From Hirudinaria manillensis (lineage: Eukaryota; Annelida; Clitellata; Hirudinida; Hirudinidae), in contig CM067530.1 in the NCBI GenBank assembly GCA_034509925.1, forward strand, positions 310,001-374,000: DNA of 64,000 nucleotides, written 5' to 3'. Below are positions 25,801 to 38,498 of the stretch, piece after piece. Under the pieces are notes generated by a model. That model was not told the DNA's origin. It did no database searches and worked only from the letters and a program-made list of their open reading frames with translations. The stretch's first letter is position 1, and every line of letters starts with the position of its first letter. A program made the position numbers and the translations under genes.

Positions 25801-26908
25801 ACTGAACTTCCAATTGAAGGAAAGAAAACTTAGAATAGCAGTTTCTTTTTTTTTGTAATTTATAGACGTGAATTGAATGACAAAGATAAGAGGTTAAAGT
25901 TCAATGACCCATAAATTCAAAAGGTCAAAAGGTGGAGCAACAGAAACTTTCACTGCTGTCAAATAGGGACGTGTGATTTATTGTATCGTCGTGTATCTTG
26001 AACAATAGATACACTTAGTATCATCAAGCACCAAAGTCTCTGAACAGGCAAACTCCAAGATGCACTGAAAGATGTAATGTAACTCTAAAAGTACACCCTG
26101 GGAAAACCGTATAATCGGAAGGTTTTGAAGAAAATTCTTTAAAAGTCATTAATGGCGTCTTGTAAACAAATTGCTGCATTTCAGATTCTTAATTTCAGAC
26201 TTAATAAAACAAATAAAAAGTTAATTGAATCCTTTGGCAATAATGCAAATTTTTTTTTAACTTATATGTCAAATTTAAAAAAAAATTCACAGTATGTATT
26301 TCCATTAAAATATCTCAATAACGATAAAAAATAATTTACCTGTTCGACTCTTAAGTCCCAGTCTCCAAAGATCTTTCTTCCATAAAACAGGCGTCCCCTA
26401 AAAAAAATTTTTTTTTAATTTTTGTTTTTTAATTCTTCAATTTTCTATCTTCAAAGATCCATAATTAAGTGGAACATTAAATATTTTTTTGTCTCAAGAT
26501 TAGTAAATCTTGTAAATTGTAAAGTTTTATTTTCATTTGCAATCGTTTTCGAGATGATTATAAACGACATTTCAACTCATTAACGTTTATTTAAAGTCCA
26601 CTTTTAAACGTCAACTGGCTACAATGATTGAAAGCTATTTGTACCAACCAATCGGTGTGAGGCTCGTCAATAATAAGCAGTATTTTCGTCCTTTCTCGAC
26701 CTGGCGATGTTCTGGTTCCAGAAGAAACGGCATGAGTGGCAGTCCTTGGCATGCCCTGCACCACGTTTGGGGGAGTGGAAAAAGACTGCTGAATGGGAGG
26801 CTGGTCGTAATGCGGCTCCTGTTCATCTCCCAAATCCGTGGAGCTGAATCTACGTCTGAGAAAGTTCACGCCCGATGAAAAGTTGTCCTTAAAGCTCGTG
26901 TACGACAT
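18206..26908 (-). CDS. SYN: synapsin
   Basis: Twelve exons from right to left: 26908-26649, 26397-26340, 24647-24562, 23326-23176, 23007-22918, 21669-21607, 21367-21225, 20188-20114, 19135-19033, 18969-18860, 18553-18431, 18365-18206; 1422 nt, 473 aa. Domain A is [11 protein letters not shown], which keeps the RRxS kinase site that controls vesicle binding. Domain C, an ATP-grasp-like fold, runs from [13 protein letters not shown] through [78 protein letters not shown] and QLFGGLDML to [11 protein letters not shown] Pro/Gln-rich linker follows. The end, [18 protein letters not shown], matches domain E. Synapsins tether synaptic vesicles to each other and to actin, so a neuronal gene is implied. 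Two donors (exons 1 and 11) are weak GTTGGT sites, chosen because only they keep phase. A 5' untranslated exon may exist upstream of 26908. Confidence 0.96.
19335..19774. mobile_element. MITE-like element in a synapsin intron
   Basis: A roughly 440 bp block in the intron between synapsin exons 8 and 9. It begins CAGTGACGTAGCGAGG and ends GCTACGCCGCTG, which is an inverted match to the start (10 of 12 positions). The interior is richer in GC than the intron and contains a CGCCCAGGGCAAA stretch near the left end and TGCGCCCTTTTGC near the right end. CAGxGxCGTAGC termini are common in short non-autonomous DNA transposons of animals. No coding capacity is seen, and I could not find a convincing target-site duplication. 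Confidence 0.5.
22772..22911. repeat. (GAT)n-type microsatellite
   Basis: Imperfect ATG/ACG/GCG triplet run just downstream of synapsin exon 5 (intron side). Similar shorter runs lie at about 23392-23444 and 25613-25712 in other synapsin introns. They give open frames of Ile/Val or Met/Thr that are not genes. Confidence 0.8.
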
Positions 26909-28863
26909 GCTCAAATTACTACTGGACTGCTGGAGTAAATTAAAAAATATCTTCACGCGGCCAAATTTTCACTCGCCATGTTTTTTCATTTCGTGCCGAT
27001 GCACTTCACTCAAATCTGAATCAAGTCCTTTCAGAATCGAGTCCTTCCGGGCTTATGTAGCTCTTCTGCACAACCGAGTATTGATTTTTCCAAACATCTC
27101 ATTGAGGGGGAAGTTATTCTTGGATGCAACCATGAAATTTCGGCTGAAACTTCACCGAGTTACTGAGGTGGTGAACAAAGAGATTATTACAGGCTGGGAT
27201 TTGAACCCGGGACGTTTGGTTCGCCAGTGTTAAATTATAATCAATAGAAGTTATTAGTTGTTAGCAGCAGAAAATCAATATCCGACCAGCAGGCTGTTTC
27301 AGAGCTCTGATAATGTATGGGAATGCCGTTGAAATTACCCGCCTGTGAATGATTTGGTAAACACCAATTTAATTTAATTTAATTTAATAATTTTATTATT
27401 ATCAATTATTATGTAATTACTTGTAATATTACATGATTAAACAGCATCATTCTTAACCTTTTTGATCACAGCTCGGTTAGCGGCAAGAATATGCTTAATT
27501 GTAAACCTCTTGTCGGTAAAAATGTGAAATGGAGTTGATGATGATCCATGCTTCAGAGTTCAAAGGTCGTCACGAAAAAAGACAAGGTCAAGGACATTAT
27601 TCACGTGATAATCAGAAAGGTGTTTCCTCTTAATTATAAGTTTCGTATCCCGCAATATGTTTGTACTCCGATCTCATTTGCATACCATAATTTGCATATT
27701 CATAATCGGTTTCTAAGAAATTCGAAATGAGGAAAAAATTTATAATATTTGCGATACTGTGAGAAATTTAAATTATTTTTAAGTTAAATTTAAAAAATAA
27801 TTTTTTTCAAAATAATTTTAAAAGTAAAAGTAAACAAATGAGAAAGAGAAAAGTTTGTCTTTTCCCGTGGAATTAAAGAAATGCCAAGATTTTATCTGAG
27901 AAGGTAATTTAGAAATTCAATCAAGAAGGTCTTTGAAGGACAGAAAGTGTCCTTTGAATCGGACAAACAATCAGGAATGCCTCAGGGCCAGTAAATGTTG
28001 TACGTGTTTCCATCACAACTGAAGATACACAAATCATTCGGTAAAAGATTCTGGAGAAGTCGATAAAAATTTTGTGAATTTAGATCTGTCGTTTTCGACA
28101 TTTTCTCTTCAACTGAGCTTTTGTTGATTCGTAACTTCTCTGCACCAGTTGTTGGCCTCACAGACGCTCAGGAAACTTCAAAGAAACTTAATTACAGGCC
28201 GGACAGATTGGCGTTTTCACAATTTCATGCGACCTTCCATGCTCTTAATTACCACAACCACAACAACAACAACAAGAACTCATTGTCCATCCATGAAACG
28301 TTGGAAACAGTCATGATTCTAAACTTGGTCGGGATCTTGGGGGATAAATTCTACTCATTTGGTTTTTATGTAATTTGGTTTCTCCTGCCAAAACTCAGCA
28401 ACGCTTTTTTGGATAGTGACTCTCGTTCTGTGGCTAATGAGTGGGAAAGGATTTATCTATTTTCTGTGAAATTTTTAAAGCATGGGTGCAATCTGTAATC
28501 TCTTTGAAGATGTCTTCCTTCAAGAATTAACGAGCAATTTACCTGTTCAAAACAAAAAAAACCTAAATTATTTTACGTGAATAATTTAGAAAACATTTAT
28601 TTATTAATTCATTCAATGCGTTTGACCTCCTCTTCTGAAATAGAATTAGTTGAATGAGGACACTGCTGCCAATCACAGCCCTGCTTCATTGTTATGAACA
28701 TCCTCGGTCCCGCCCACCGATCTTCATTTCCTTAAAAGACGCAGTAAACGCTACGGAAATTAATCTGTTAATTATAGATTTCATTCTCCAAGCGGGTTTC
28801 ATTAGGTCGATGGCGTCATTCGTTCTTGTCTTGTCAAAATAAGATTTAAATCAATTACAGAAA
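26909..28863. other. divergent intergenic region, synapsin / Sp-like gene
   Basis: About 2 kb between two divergently transcribed genes. A tRNA-related fragment sits near 27150-27235 (listed separately). The rest is AT-rich; open frames at 28121-28498 and elsewhere have no recognisable content. An acceptor-like TCAATTACAG ends at 28860, so the Sp-like gene may have an upstream untranslated exon here. Confidence 0.45.
27150..27235 (-). mobile_element. tRNA-derived SINE fragment
   Basis: On the minus strand CTGGCGAACCAAACGTCCC precedes GGGTTCAAATCCCAGCC, a perfect B box (GTTCAAATCCC, plus-strand 27196-27206) with a T-arm-like stem. The anticodon-like part and B box resemble the tRNA-derived head of many animal SINEs. 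A full cloverleaf and A box were not found, so I treat it as a truncated SINE rather than a tRNA gene. Confidence 0.45.
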
Positions 28864-29798
28864 ATGTCTCATTCGAACGAATTCGCTTACGAACCTGCAA
28901 AGGATTTGTTGAAGGATTCCTCACAAGTCACGGAAGACGTGACAGGTGCCTGGCAAGCATTCAACGGAGATACATTACATTCGGCTTCCCTCAAAGATTC
29001 CTCGAAACCGCCCAATTATTCTCAAGACTTCACCTCTCCATTCCACCACTTCACGTACAATTCCGTCCAAATTCCCCCTAAGAACTATCACGACAACATG
29101 CCTTTTTTCGACTGCGGTTTTAGACTTTCGACTAACCCTCCTAACTGGGCTTCAACAACTCATCCAACGAATTCCCCTTTCGTTCCACCAATCATGGATC
29201 GTCTTCCTCGTCGTTCCGCCGAATCCAGCTCTCCTCGAGGCCTTCCTTCCCGTCATAAAAATCCCCAAAGAACTTCCTCTTGTGAATGTCCGAATTGCCG
29301 GGAAGTGGCCAACATGCCTGGTAACGAAAGTAAAAAAGTTCGATGGTAACACTTTTTAAATTGACGACCTTTGAAATTTTAGAGTCGGGCCTGCTGAAGC
29401 CTCAGTTGCACAACTGTCACATTCCCGGCTGCGGCAAGGTATACGGCAAAACCTCTCATCTCAAGGCCCATCTCCACTGGCACTCCGGTGAGCGACCATT
29501 CGTCTGCAGTTGGCTTCTTTGTGGAAAGAGATTCACTCGCTCCGACGAGTTGCAAAGACATCTTCGACAGCACACCTCGGACGGAAAGGACAGGAAAACC
29601 TCGCAAGACGTCAAACCATTGATCCACTGCAGCCAGTCGCAAGAGCACCTTCCAACCAAACCACCAATTGACAGTTCGTTGTCAGAAGTTTCGACTTCGA
29701 AGGTGAAGAAAAAGCGAGGAAGAGTATCTTTGGAAGCATCAGAAGCAACCTCCAGCAAGAAACAGCACTGTAGATGGAGCCAGGACTTCGTTGAATGA
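28864..29798 (+). CDS. Sp-family (buttonhead-box) transcription factor with two zinc fingers
   Basis: Two exons, 28864-29329 and 29383-29798; 882 nt, 293 aa. A Ser/Pro-rich N-terminal region with FFDCGF and NPPNWA stretches is followed by the buttonhead box (CECPNCREV, around residues 140-148). Next come two C2H2 fingers almost identical to Sp-factor fingers 1 and 2: [19 protein letters not shown] and [19 protein letters not shown], joined by the HSGERPFV linker. Sp proteins bind GC/GT boxes through three fingers. Here finger 2 is followed by [19 protein letters not shown] and a basic/Ser-rich tail, and no third C2H2 unit is visible before the stop. Two AATAAA motifs lie shortly downstream (about 29842 and 29856). 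The Sp-family call is firm; the paralogue is not resolved. Confidence 0.9.
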
Positions 29799-31165
29799 AG
29801 TAACTTGTATTTAAATCTTAGGTCAACGCGTAGCGATGAAATAAAATCAAATGTAAATAAACATTCGATGGAAACGTTTTTTCTTTAAGATCAGTTGACA
29901 TTCAGTTTAATTAAATCATTAAAGTCGAACCAATGAAAGTGTTTACTTTTGCCTCGTCGATACTCAAATAAATGTCAAGACAAGAAAAGCAACAAAACTT
30001 GAATTTATCGGCAGGTGACCTAACAAGGCACATTAAAGTGACAGTCTCCTGAGACGGCAAATTTACGGTTTGAGTCGAAAGACAGTGATCAGGGACTTTC
30101 ACGAGATATTAATATTTAATAATTATTAATTAAGTACTCCCATTAATATATTAAGTCCATCAACTACTGTTTTTATCATTCATTAAATGTACGTTTTAAT
30201 ATTATTGCCAAAAAATCGAGCCATCGGCTTTGTGAGAACGCTGTTTTGATTTTTTTTGCCGGCGAATGTTCTGAGATCAGAGAGGCCGATAAGAATGAAT
30301 TATGTGCTCAGTGAGATCATAACTTCATTTCTCTTTTGTCCTCACGAAATCCGGACTCATTCTTCAATGGTCCTCGTTATCCTCGTTCATTGAACACAAA
30401 GGCTTGCGTGGGAGGCTCCGTGTCAAATTCAATCGCTTGGCGTCTCCATGTGTTGTTACCCTGAATTACTAACTGAAACATAATGTATTGAGATAGTTTC
30501 CAGACTGATTTCGGACGGGGCAATAAAAACTCTAAAAGAATATTTAAGGAATTCAAACCGAAACGGCATAGGGAAAACCAGTTTATAAACTAATTTATTT
30601 GAGAAAAAAGTATATTTGGGATACACCAGGTTACAAAACTGTAGACTCGACCATGAACATTAAATTTTCAAGTTCATGCAGGCCATTGTTCGTGATCGCC
30701 TTTGTTTAAAACTTCTGTTAAGTAAAGCTCCTCAAATTCATCACATTATTTACATTAAATTTCATATGGGAATTTTTTTTCAATAATTCTCCTCAGGATG
30801 TTTGTAATGAGCCTGGCTGCGAATATCGGACTAGATTCCGAATATCAAACTTCTTTAAATGGGAATTTTATGCTTTAGCAACAATTTGAGGATGTTTTTT
30901 ATTTTAATTTAAAATTAACTTATAGTTTTCAATAATTTAAAGTAATTTGTACAAATATTTAAATGTAAAAGAATGAAATATATATAAACAATTACAAGAG
31001 AACTAAAAATAAATTATTTTTGTTGCTTTTACAAGTAATTTGTTTAATAATAAAAATGATTAAAAGTTTTGGTTATATTGCTTATAAACCAACCTCACGT
31101 GTGTACCTATTGTCGCTCTACAACCGATCTACTTTTTTCAATTATATCTAAATTTATGATATAAC
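29799..31165. other. intergenic, no gene recognised
   Basis: AT-rich spacer between the Sp-like gene and TTC27. Apart from poly(A) motifs at the left edge I see nothing supportable. Confidence 0.45.
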
Positions 31166-31299
31166 ATGGATTGTGTAACGAAAGCAGTTGAGCTATCAGT
31201 GCTGAATGAGACTAGCAAGAATTTTTCTTCTGACGATTTTAAAGGTATCTAATCTTTAAATCTCATCTGTAACAACAAATTAAATATTTATATTAAAGC

Positions 31300-34200
31300 A
31301 TGAAGGTGCAAACAAATGAAAATGGCAATATATGCACGATAGAGATGAACACTGTTTTAATCTTAACAGGATTGCTTGATGATGAAAGCTTATCAATAAT
31401 AAACAACAGCCTCAGTACTGGATGCCTACATTCCATATTTGACACTTCTGTTGTCAAACGCCTCACAAGCATAAGCCTGGATGAGGACTTCACGATATGC
31501 CACTTGGAAAAGAATTTAATAGAACAAGTTTCTCAGTACTTGGATTCCACATCGGAAGAAGAAAAGATTTTGAGGTGATATTATTTGCTATCTTTCTGAT
31601 CTCATTATAGCTATTGGAATATTAATTCCTTAATTATAATTAATTATACAACCATATTAAAATGAAATTAAGACAATAAACCATAATAATATATATAATA
31701 TCAATAAAAAACAAATTCTTTAACTGGTTCCTGAAAATAAATCCAGACACACGATCGTACTCTTAGTAGCCGTGGCCAATCTGAAAGCATTCGTAGAGCA
31801 CAACTGGGTCGGGCCGCCCCACAAGACTTCCTTGATCTGGCCTAATTCCAGCAACGCGGTTTGTTTTCCAGAGTTTGTTCTCTGCTCGTATAAAGATGAT
31901 TCTCATGTGACTTTTGACAATTTTCCATTCACATTATCCCTTTCAGATTTTTGCTGTCCTTAATGTAATCATCATCATCATCACTGTCATCTTTAATTTG
32001 TTTGCTATAGCACATGCCATTTTTGTTTTGTTGATTTCTATTCCAATGCACATTTGGAAGCAAAAAATATTATGAAATATCGATAAAAATATTATGAAAC
32101 ATCAATAAAAATATTATGAAATATTGAAACATCTAAGCGACGATATTTGACAGATCGAGGAGTCAGACAATCTAGTGAGGCCTGCGTTGGTGATCGATGG
32201 TGAGGAAGTGTCAATCATCGCCTCAAACCTCGCCCACCTGTTTGTAGCTCGCCTCCTGCTCACTCAGTTTGAAGAAGAGTTGGCTGCCCATTGCAAGGTG
32301 GGTGCATAAATTATAAATTATTATGATGATGAATTTATGTCATCCTGTTATAAATAGATGTTACAAATCCTCGTGTGATGCGCAGGAATGATACGCCGAA
32401 AGTCGTAAGGCGACGTCGATTTATAATTATTTAAAAATAAACTTAAATTTAAAATCCTTGTGCCAAGTTGATGATTCATCACAGACGAATCTGCCTTTAA
32501 ATAATTTATTATTATTATTGCATTTAGAAAATTATGTGATTAGTAATCACATAAACATTTAAGACCTCTTATTCCCCATGAGCACACAACCTCCAAGCAT
32601 TTTCATTTCAACAGACGACCAAATTCTGGCTGATGAGGTGTCTTTGGATCCAACAGTCCCTTTATTCGGAAAGACTTCCGACGCTCAAGAACGAAATCAG
32701 TCGTCTCATCCGAGACGGTAAACGATGGCCTTCTTTCGTTAATTGTTATTATTATTATTATTATTTTATTAACAATTGTATTTTCTATACTTTTATATTA
32801 AGTATAATTAAAAATTTATTATCAAATTACTATTATCTCCTTGGTCTTGTTGTTGTTGTTGTTGAAGTTGTGTAAATTATCAGTTTACTCCCCTGCTTCT
32901 TCAGATCTCTGGGATTATTATCATTATTAAAATCATGTTATCCTATACATTAATGCTCCTAACATTTTATACATTATTTAATATTGCATCTTAATTAGAC
33001 ATTGTTATCACTGTAATCGTTAATAACAGTATCGTTGTTGTTGCAAAATAAGAAATTATCGTCTGCGTCAACATCGCTATATTATCGTATTATTGCCATT
33101 ATTGTTATAACAATCATTATAATAATATTAAATAATAATAATAATAATAATTATAATAATAACATTCTTGTTATTTCCAGTGGAAAGCTGTGACAACATG
33201 TTCAACACTGAAAACCTGGATGCCTTCCTTCAATTCCACCTGGAGTCGTGTCACTTCAACTACTTTTACTACGACTCGAAAGATGCTCAAAGACACATGG
33301 AGATGGTCAGGGAGGCTTCAGGGTTGTCTGTCGACCTAACAGGTTGGATTTGATGATTGTAGTGGTGCTGATAATGATGATAACGATTCTCAACTGGCTA
33401 GTGATGATCAAGATGGGTTATTGGTTATAAGATAGATAAACGGTTGTGATGATGATGATGATGATGATAACAGCAATGTTCTGCCAACAGGAGCTCTTGG
33501 AAAGAGGACTCGTTTCCAAAGATCCAGCCTGCCCCAGTTGGTCCTCAAAGTGGAAAGACTCGAACCCGATCGCCACGGCGACCTTGAAAACGATGACATG
33601 GTTTTGCTCAAGAGAGACCCTGCCCTTCCAAAGGTTTGGCCGCGAAACCCGTGCAAAATATTTGCTTAATTTATTCGTAACGTGTTAAAAATGTTTTGCC
33701 TTTTATAAACAGAGACCATGTGGCAAATAAATATTAGACTATTATAGATTAATAAGTATGACTAATAAACAAAATTAAAGTTAATTATCAAAATATTTAA
33801 AACAATATATAAAAGGATAAAAATGAATAATTGCATTAATATCTAACAACCGATAACCTGAAGTGCAAACTTTGATCTTCTCTCCAGAACTTGGACTTGG
33901 AAGATGACCTGGTCCTTAACGCCATGCGATTGGAAGATCCAGAAGCAGTCAGAGCTCCTCGACTCACTGTCTTGGAACAGTGCATCATTCTTGGCATGTG
34001 GTAAGCAGTTTGCTATGATTATATGTGGACTGGTTAATATTATTAGATGTTAATATAAATAATTATAATAAAGAATAAATTATTATACACTATGTTGATC
34101 TTAGTAAGTTTATATCATTTAGAGTATTTAGAGCATGACCGATTGGTAAATATTGACACTGCTGATCATAATTTATTATAATCACATTCACCCACAGCTA

Positions 34201-37200
34201 TCATCACAGAAGAATCATGGAGGGTCATGGAAGCATCATCAAGGAGGAAACCATGGCATACATTAATGTAATTGATGGCTGTTTATTAACTTACTATATC
34301 TCCTAATTACACGTATTATATAATATAATATATATAAGATATAATAATAATTATAAAAATTAATTAAATTAAATTACACTAAATACACACATATTATATA
34401 ATATATTATAATATAATATAGGTAAGATATAATATTAAGGTATTATATCTAATTATATTATATAATACAATAATTAGGAATGTTAATTTATTATTAATAT
34501 AATACTTTTGACCATATAACGAATAATTACCAGCTTTGTGAGGTTACTTGTTGTTATTATTATTAGTAATTATATCAGTCAGAAAACAGCTTAAGACGGC
34601 TGAACGTCATTAACATATTGCACTCGTTTGACCTTTTTCAGTGCGTGCTCTCCCAACCTCAGAACTGGTGCGTCGAGACGATGGCTCTGCTTGCGAGGTG
34701 CAGGTGGGAAAACGACGGAACCAGGTATCTCCACAGGTCGATCTCGCAAATCGAGGTGAGTGGCAACGGCGATGATATCGATGTCGTTGGCTGTAACAGT
34801 GTTGATGATGATGATGGCAATGGGGTTGTTGTTTTACAACAGCATATAATAGTTAATTATCTTAAAGAATGTCAATAAATATTAATTTATCAATATTCTA
34901 GGCTACCTTGTTAAAAGAATATTCCTTTATAATAAGCATAATAAAATTTCATGCTTCCAGGAACTGACCAAACAATATTGGAGACCTTCGAAGCATCCGA
35001 CAAACAGACTCTCCTTCGTCTTCTCGAGCATCCTGCCACCTCGTTGGACCATCGAGGTTATTCCACATTTTTAAATATTATAATTTCATCACCACAGACC
35101 TATCTCAAACTCATCTCTCTTTCTCTCACCACAAATTCCAGCACGAATTGGGCGAGATGTTGGATAATTTGGGGCTCACGAAGAGCGCCGTGGAAGTGTT
35201 TCAACGCCTTCAGATGTGGGACGACGTCATCAGATGCCACGTCATCCTCAACAACACAAAAGAGGTCGGTTCAAAAGTTCAAAGAAATCGATCGATCATT
35301 CGTTCAAGAAGGGATTCTTTTAACTTTGTAACGATTGGTTCTCGAGTCTCTCTATTTGTGGATATTCAATCATCATCAAGACAATTATTATTTTTAGTCA
35401 CTTTTAATAATAACGTCGTTTGATTTATGTTTACTAATTTAAATGTCTAGCAATATTATTTCACTACTACCAATGTTATCCTTACAAGCATTATTTTTTG
35501 ACAGTATTAATAGAATTAATAAAAAAATTATTATTGATCCATTACTAGTTCTTTAATTTAAACACCTGCAGGCTGAAGCTCTTATCAGGCAACAGTTGTC
35601 CATCAAGGAGACTCCACTACTCTGGTGTTTCCTTGGAGATGTCACGGAAAGGGAGGAATACTACCACAAATCCTGGGAACTTTCGGGTCAAAGGTTCGCG
35701 AGGTCGCAGAGGTCGTTGGCCTTTCGCCACGTGGGCAGAAAAGAGGTGAATTGAATGATTTTTTTTTTACTTTTTAAATGTTTTCTAACATTTTGTTCTA
35801 CAGTTATTTATAATTTGCCTAAAGTGCATGCATAAATGTAATAAATAATATGTTATAATAAGTAAATATGTTCACATAATTCAGCATGCATCAGTCCAAG
35901 CAATTGGTTACATTTCATTAGAGTGACATATTTTTTCTGTGATGATGATGATAGTCATCAGTTCATGATAGATTGTATAAAAAACCTTCTCCATGTTTAC
36001 AGTTCGACAAATCTCTTGAGTATTTTGAAAGGTCACTCAGCATCAATCCACTGCAGGTGAGTCTAAAGTCCCAGCATTTGATGACATATTGAAGATAAAT
36101 ACACTGTTATATTATATTTTGAATAAATACTTATAATAAAATCTGCTACGAGGCCACGATACTGCTGTCGCCATTTTTAATTCAATTCAAATTATTCCCA
36201 TCTAAGGTCGGTCTCTGGTTCTCTTATGGATGCGCCTGCATGGCTTGCCACCAATACGACAAGGCCGTGACTGGATTCAAGAAGACCTTGAATCTCGAAA
36301 GTGATGTGAGCCAATTTCCATTTATTTATTTACTTAATTTTCCATCTTTCAAATCATCATCATCATCATCATTATTAAAATTCCAGCACACATTTTCTCT
36401 GAAATTCATGTACAAATCATTGAAATGTAATGATCGTCCGATTGCTTCTCTCTTTCTCAGTGCTACGAGGCTTGGACCAATCTGGCCACTTCCTACATCA
36501 GAGCAAAGAACAAGTAAGAGCCAGGGAATGACAAAGCTGATGATGATAATGATGCTCTTGTTAATATGATAATTACAAATAACCAGCATCATATTTGGAT
36601 GATACCAAAGATGAAATGATGATAATGATGTTAACGATCGATTAATAATAATATATTATAATAATAATAAATTAATTAATAATTAATAAATTAATAAATT
36701 AATAATTATTAATAAATTAATAATTAATTATTACCTACATGACGTCCTGTTTGGATCCTATTGACATATTTCATTCTCTTTGAAGGCCCAGTGCTTTCAA
36801 TGCTCTCCAGGAGGCACTCAAGTGCAACTTTGACAGCTGGCAAATCTGGGAGAATTATCTTTTTGTAAGCGTCCTCTTGGATGAATGCCTTGTGGCATTA
36901 TGCCATTAGTGATCATTAAATATTTGTTTGCTGATTGACATTCAATCATTAACCCATTTGCTCGTCCAATGATCCACTCACTCATTCATATTCAATAACT
37001 CCAATTTAGAGAGGGCAACTCATGAAATTAAGAAAAATATTCATTTAAAATTCAATCTCTTGTTTTCGTAGGTCTCCGTCGACATCGGACAATTCGAGGA
37101 GGCGATCGAAGCCTACAGGAGACTGGTCGAGATAACGGATAAATATAACGACTACGAGGTAGAAAACGTCGCTTCCCTGTTTTTATGAAATCGTTAAAAA

Positions 37201-38498
37201 TTCTCAGATGTTGTGAGCATTCAATTGGCTGGCCAAAAATTTGTGCAACTTGTCCATGTAAGGGCAATGAGATATGATGAGATGTGTAATACATACACTC
37301 TTATCGTTTATTTATTTGATAGCCCAGAAATTTTTTATATTTTAAAGGCTGAGGTTTATTTAAAATTGTAAAGATTGTGTCATTTCAAAATGAATTTAAA
37401 TAGCTTAATGTCAAAACTCCAGGTCCTCGCTGTACTGACAAAGGCAGTTTGTGAAAACGTGAAGGATGCCACTGGTCGGGGTAGTTCAAGGCTGAAACCA
37501 AAGTTGTTGGAACTCTTTCGTGAAATTATCAAGGTTTGGCCATTTTATTAACATAGTGCTATTTAACATTAGAAGCAACAACATTGATACCTTTCCAATC
37601 ATCCATTATTATAATCAATCAATTATAAATGCAGTACTATTCACCAAAGGAAGATGAAAAAGTGAAAGATTCAGACTTTTGGAGATTGTACGCCCAGACG
37701 ATAAGTCACGTGAAGGAAGGCCAGACATTGGATGGATCTACTCGTCAAAAAGTACGTAGCATTTCTTAGAAATTCTTAGATTCCGTCAGAATCACTCGAA
37801 CGTCGTTTATATTTAAACGCTTCTTATAATGTACGACTATCGCTGCACTTTTAAAGTTATCGTGACACGAAATAATTTGTAATGATGCAACAAAATTCCA
37901 AAAATTATTTCTAGGTCATGGAGTATCTCAAGAAATCCCACAGATGTTGCAAGGATCTCTCGCAGGGTTGGGAAAAAGACCCTGAAAAATGCCTGCTGGT
38001 CTGCGAGAGGACGGCCCTTCTTGCTGAAGGTTCATTTTACGGGACTTAATTATGATTTCAAACAATCGATTTCAAATAAGGCCATGATGTTGCTTTACAA
38101 AATGCCCCCACCATTCCATCCATTATTACTTAATTACCTAATCATTAGTCTCACATAATTAAAACACTTCAATTAACCATAACAGCGTACACGTCCTACC
38201 TCTCGGTCCTTACCGAAGACGAACAAAAGTCGAGGACCGTTTCGTCTGCCAAGCTGGACATCAACGGAGTCATTGTTTCCATTAAGGTAAAACGGTCTTG
38301 GATTTGATGAAGAGTTTGCTCACAAAATCAAGATTACTAATTTATTATTTCAATTAATTCAGTTTAATTTATTCAACGTTATTTATAAAACAGAGAAATA
38401 AGATAGATTTTCCGCCTGGAGAAACACTCGACAATCTCAACGAATGTCTTCAGGAGCTGGAAAGATGGCTGGAGAAAGTCTTGAGCTTCAAACCCTAG
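31300..38498 (+). CDS. TTC27: TTC27 (tetratricopeptide repeat protein 27)
   Basis: Twenty-two exons: 31300-31574, 31747-31858, 32154-32297, 32615-32717, 33181-33342, 33491-33633, 33888-34000, 34198-34267, 34642-34755, 34961-35056, 35142-35264, 35572-35745, 36003-36056, 36207-36305, 36461-36513, 36786-36864, 37072-37158, 37423-37533, 37635-37751, 37915-38029, 38186-38286, 38394-38498; 2550 nt, 849 aa (human about 843). Recognisable stretches are [99 protein letters not shown] and [11 protein letters not shown] units form helical protein-binding scaffolds; TTC27 and yeast Emw1 are essential, with a proposed role in assembly of other proteins. An in-frame-looking ATG at 31166 opens a short segment with a GTATCT donor, but no good acceptor joins it in phase, so I start at 31300. 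Poly(A) motif at 38541. Confidence 0.95.

Noticed and set aside
27191..27240. Possible functional tRNA gene (perfect B box)
   Set aside because: No acceptor stem pairing or A box at the right distance was found; a SINE fragment is more likely.
28121..28498. 125-codon open frame between synapsin and the Sp-like gene
   Set aside because: Low-complexity His/Asn part (HNHNNNNKN) and no family signature; starts at a weak context with no splicing support.
30000..30060. A frame reading SAGDLTRHIKVTVS, faintly like the end of a third Sp zinc finger, downstream of the Sp-like gene
   Set aside because: It lacks the Cys pair and the second His, lies beyond two poly(A) motifs, and has no splice-consistent link; probably chance, though worth knowing when testing the missing finger.
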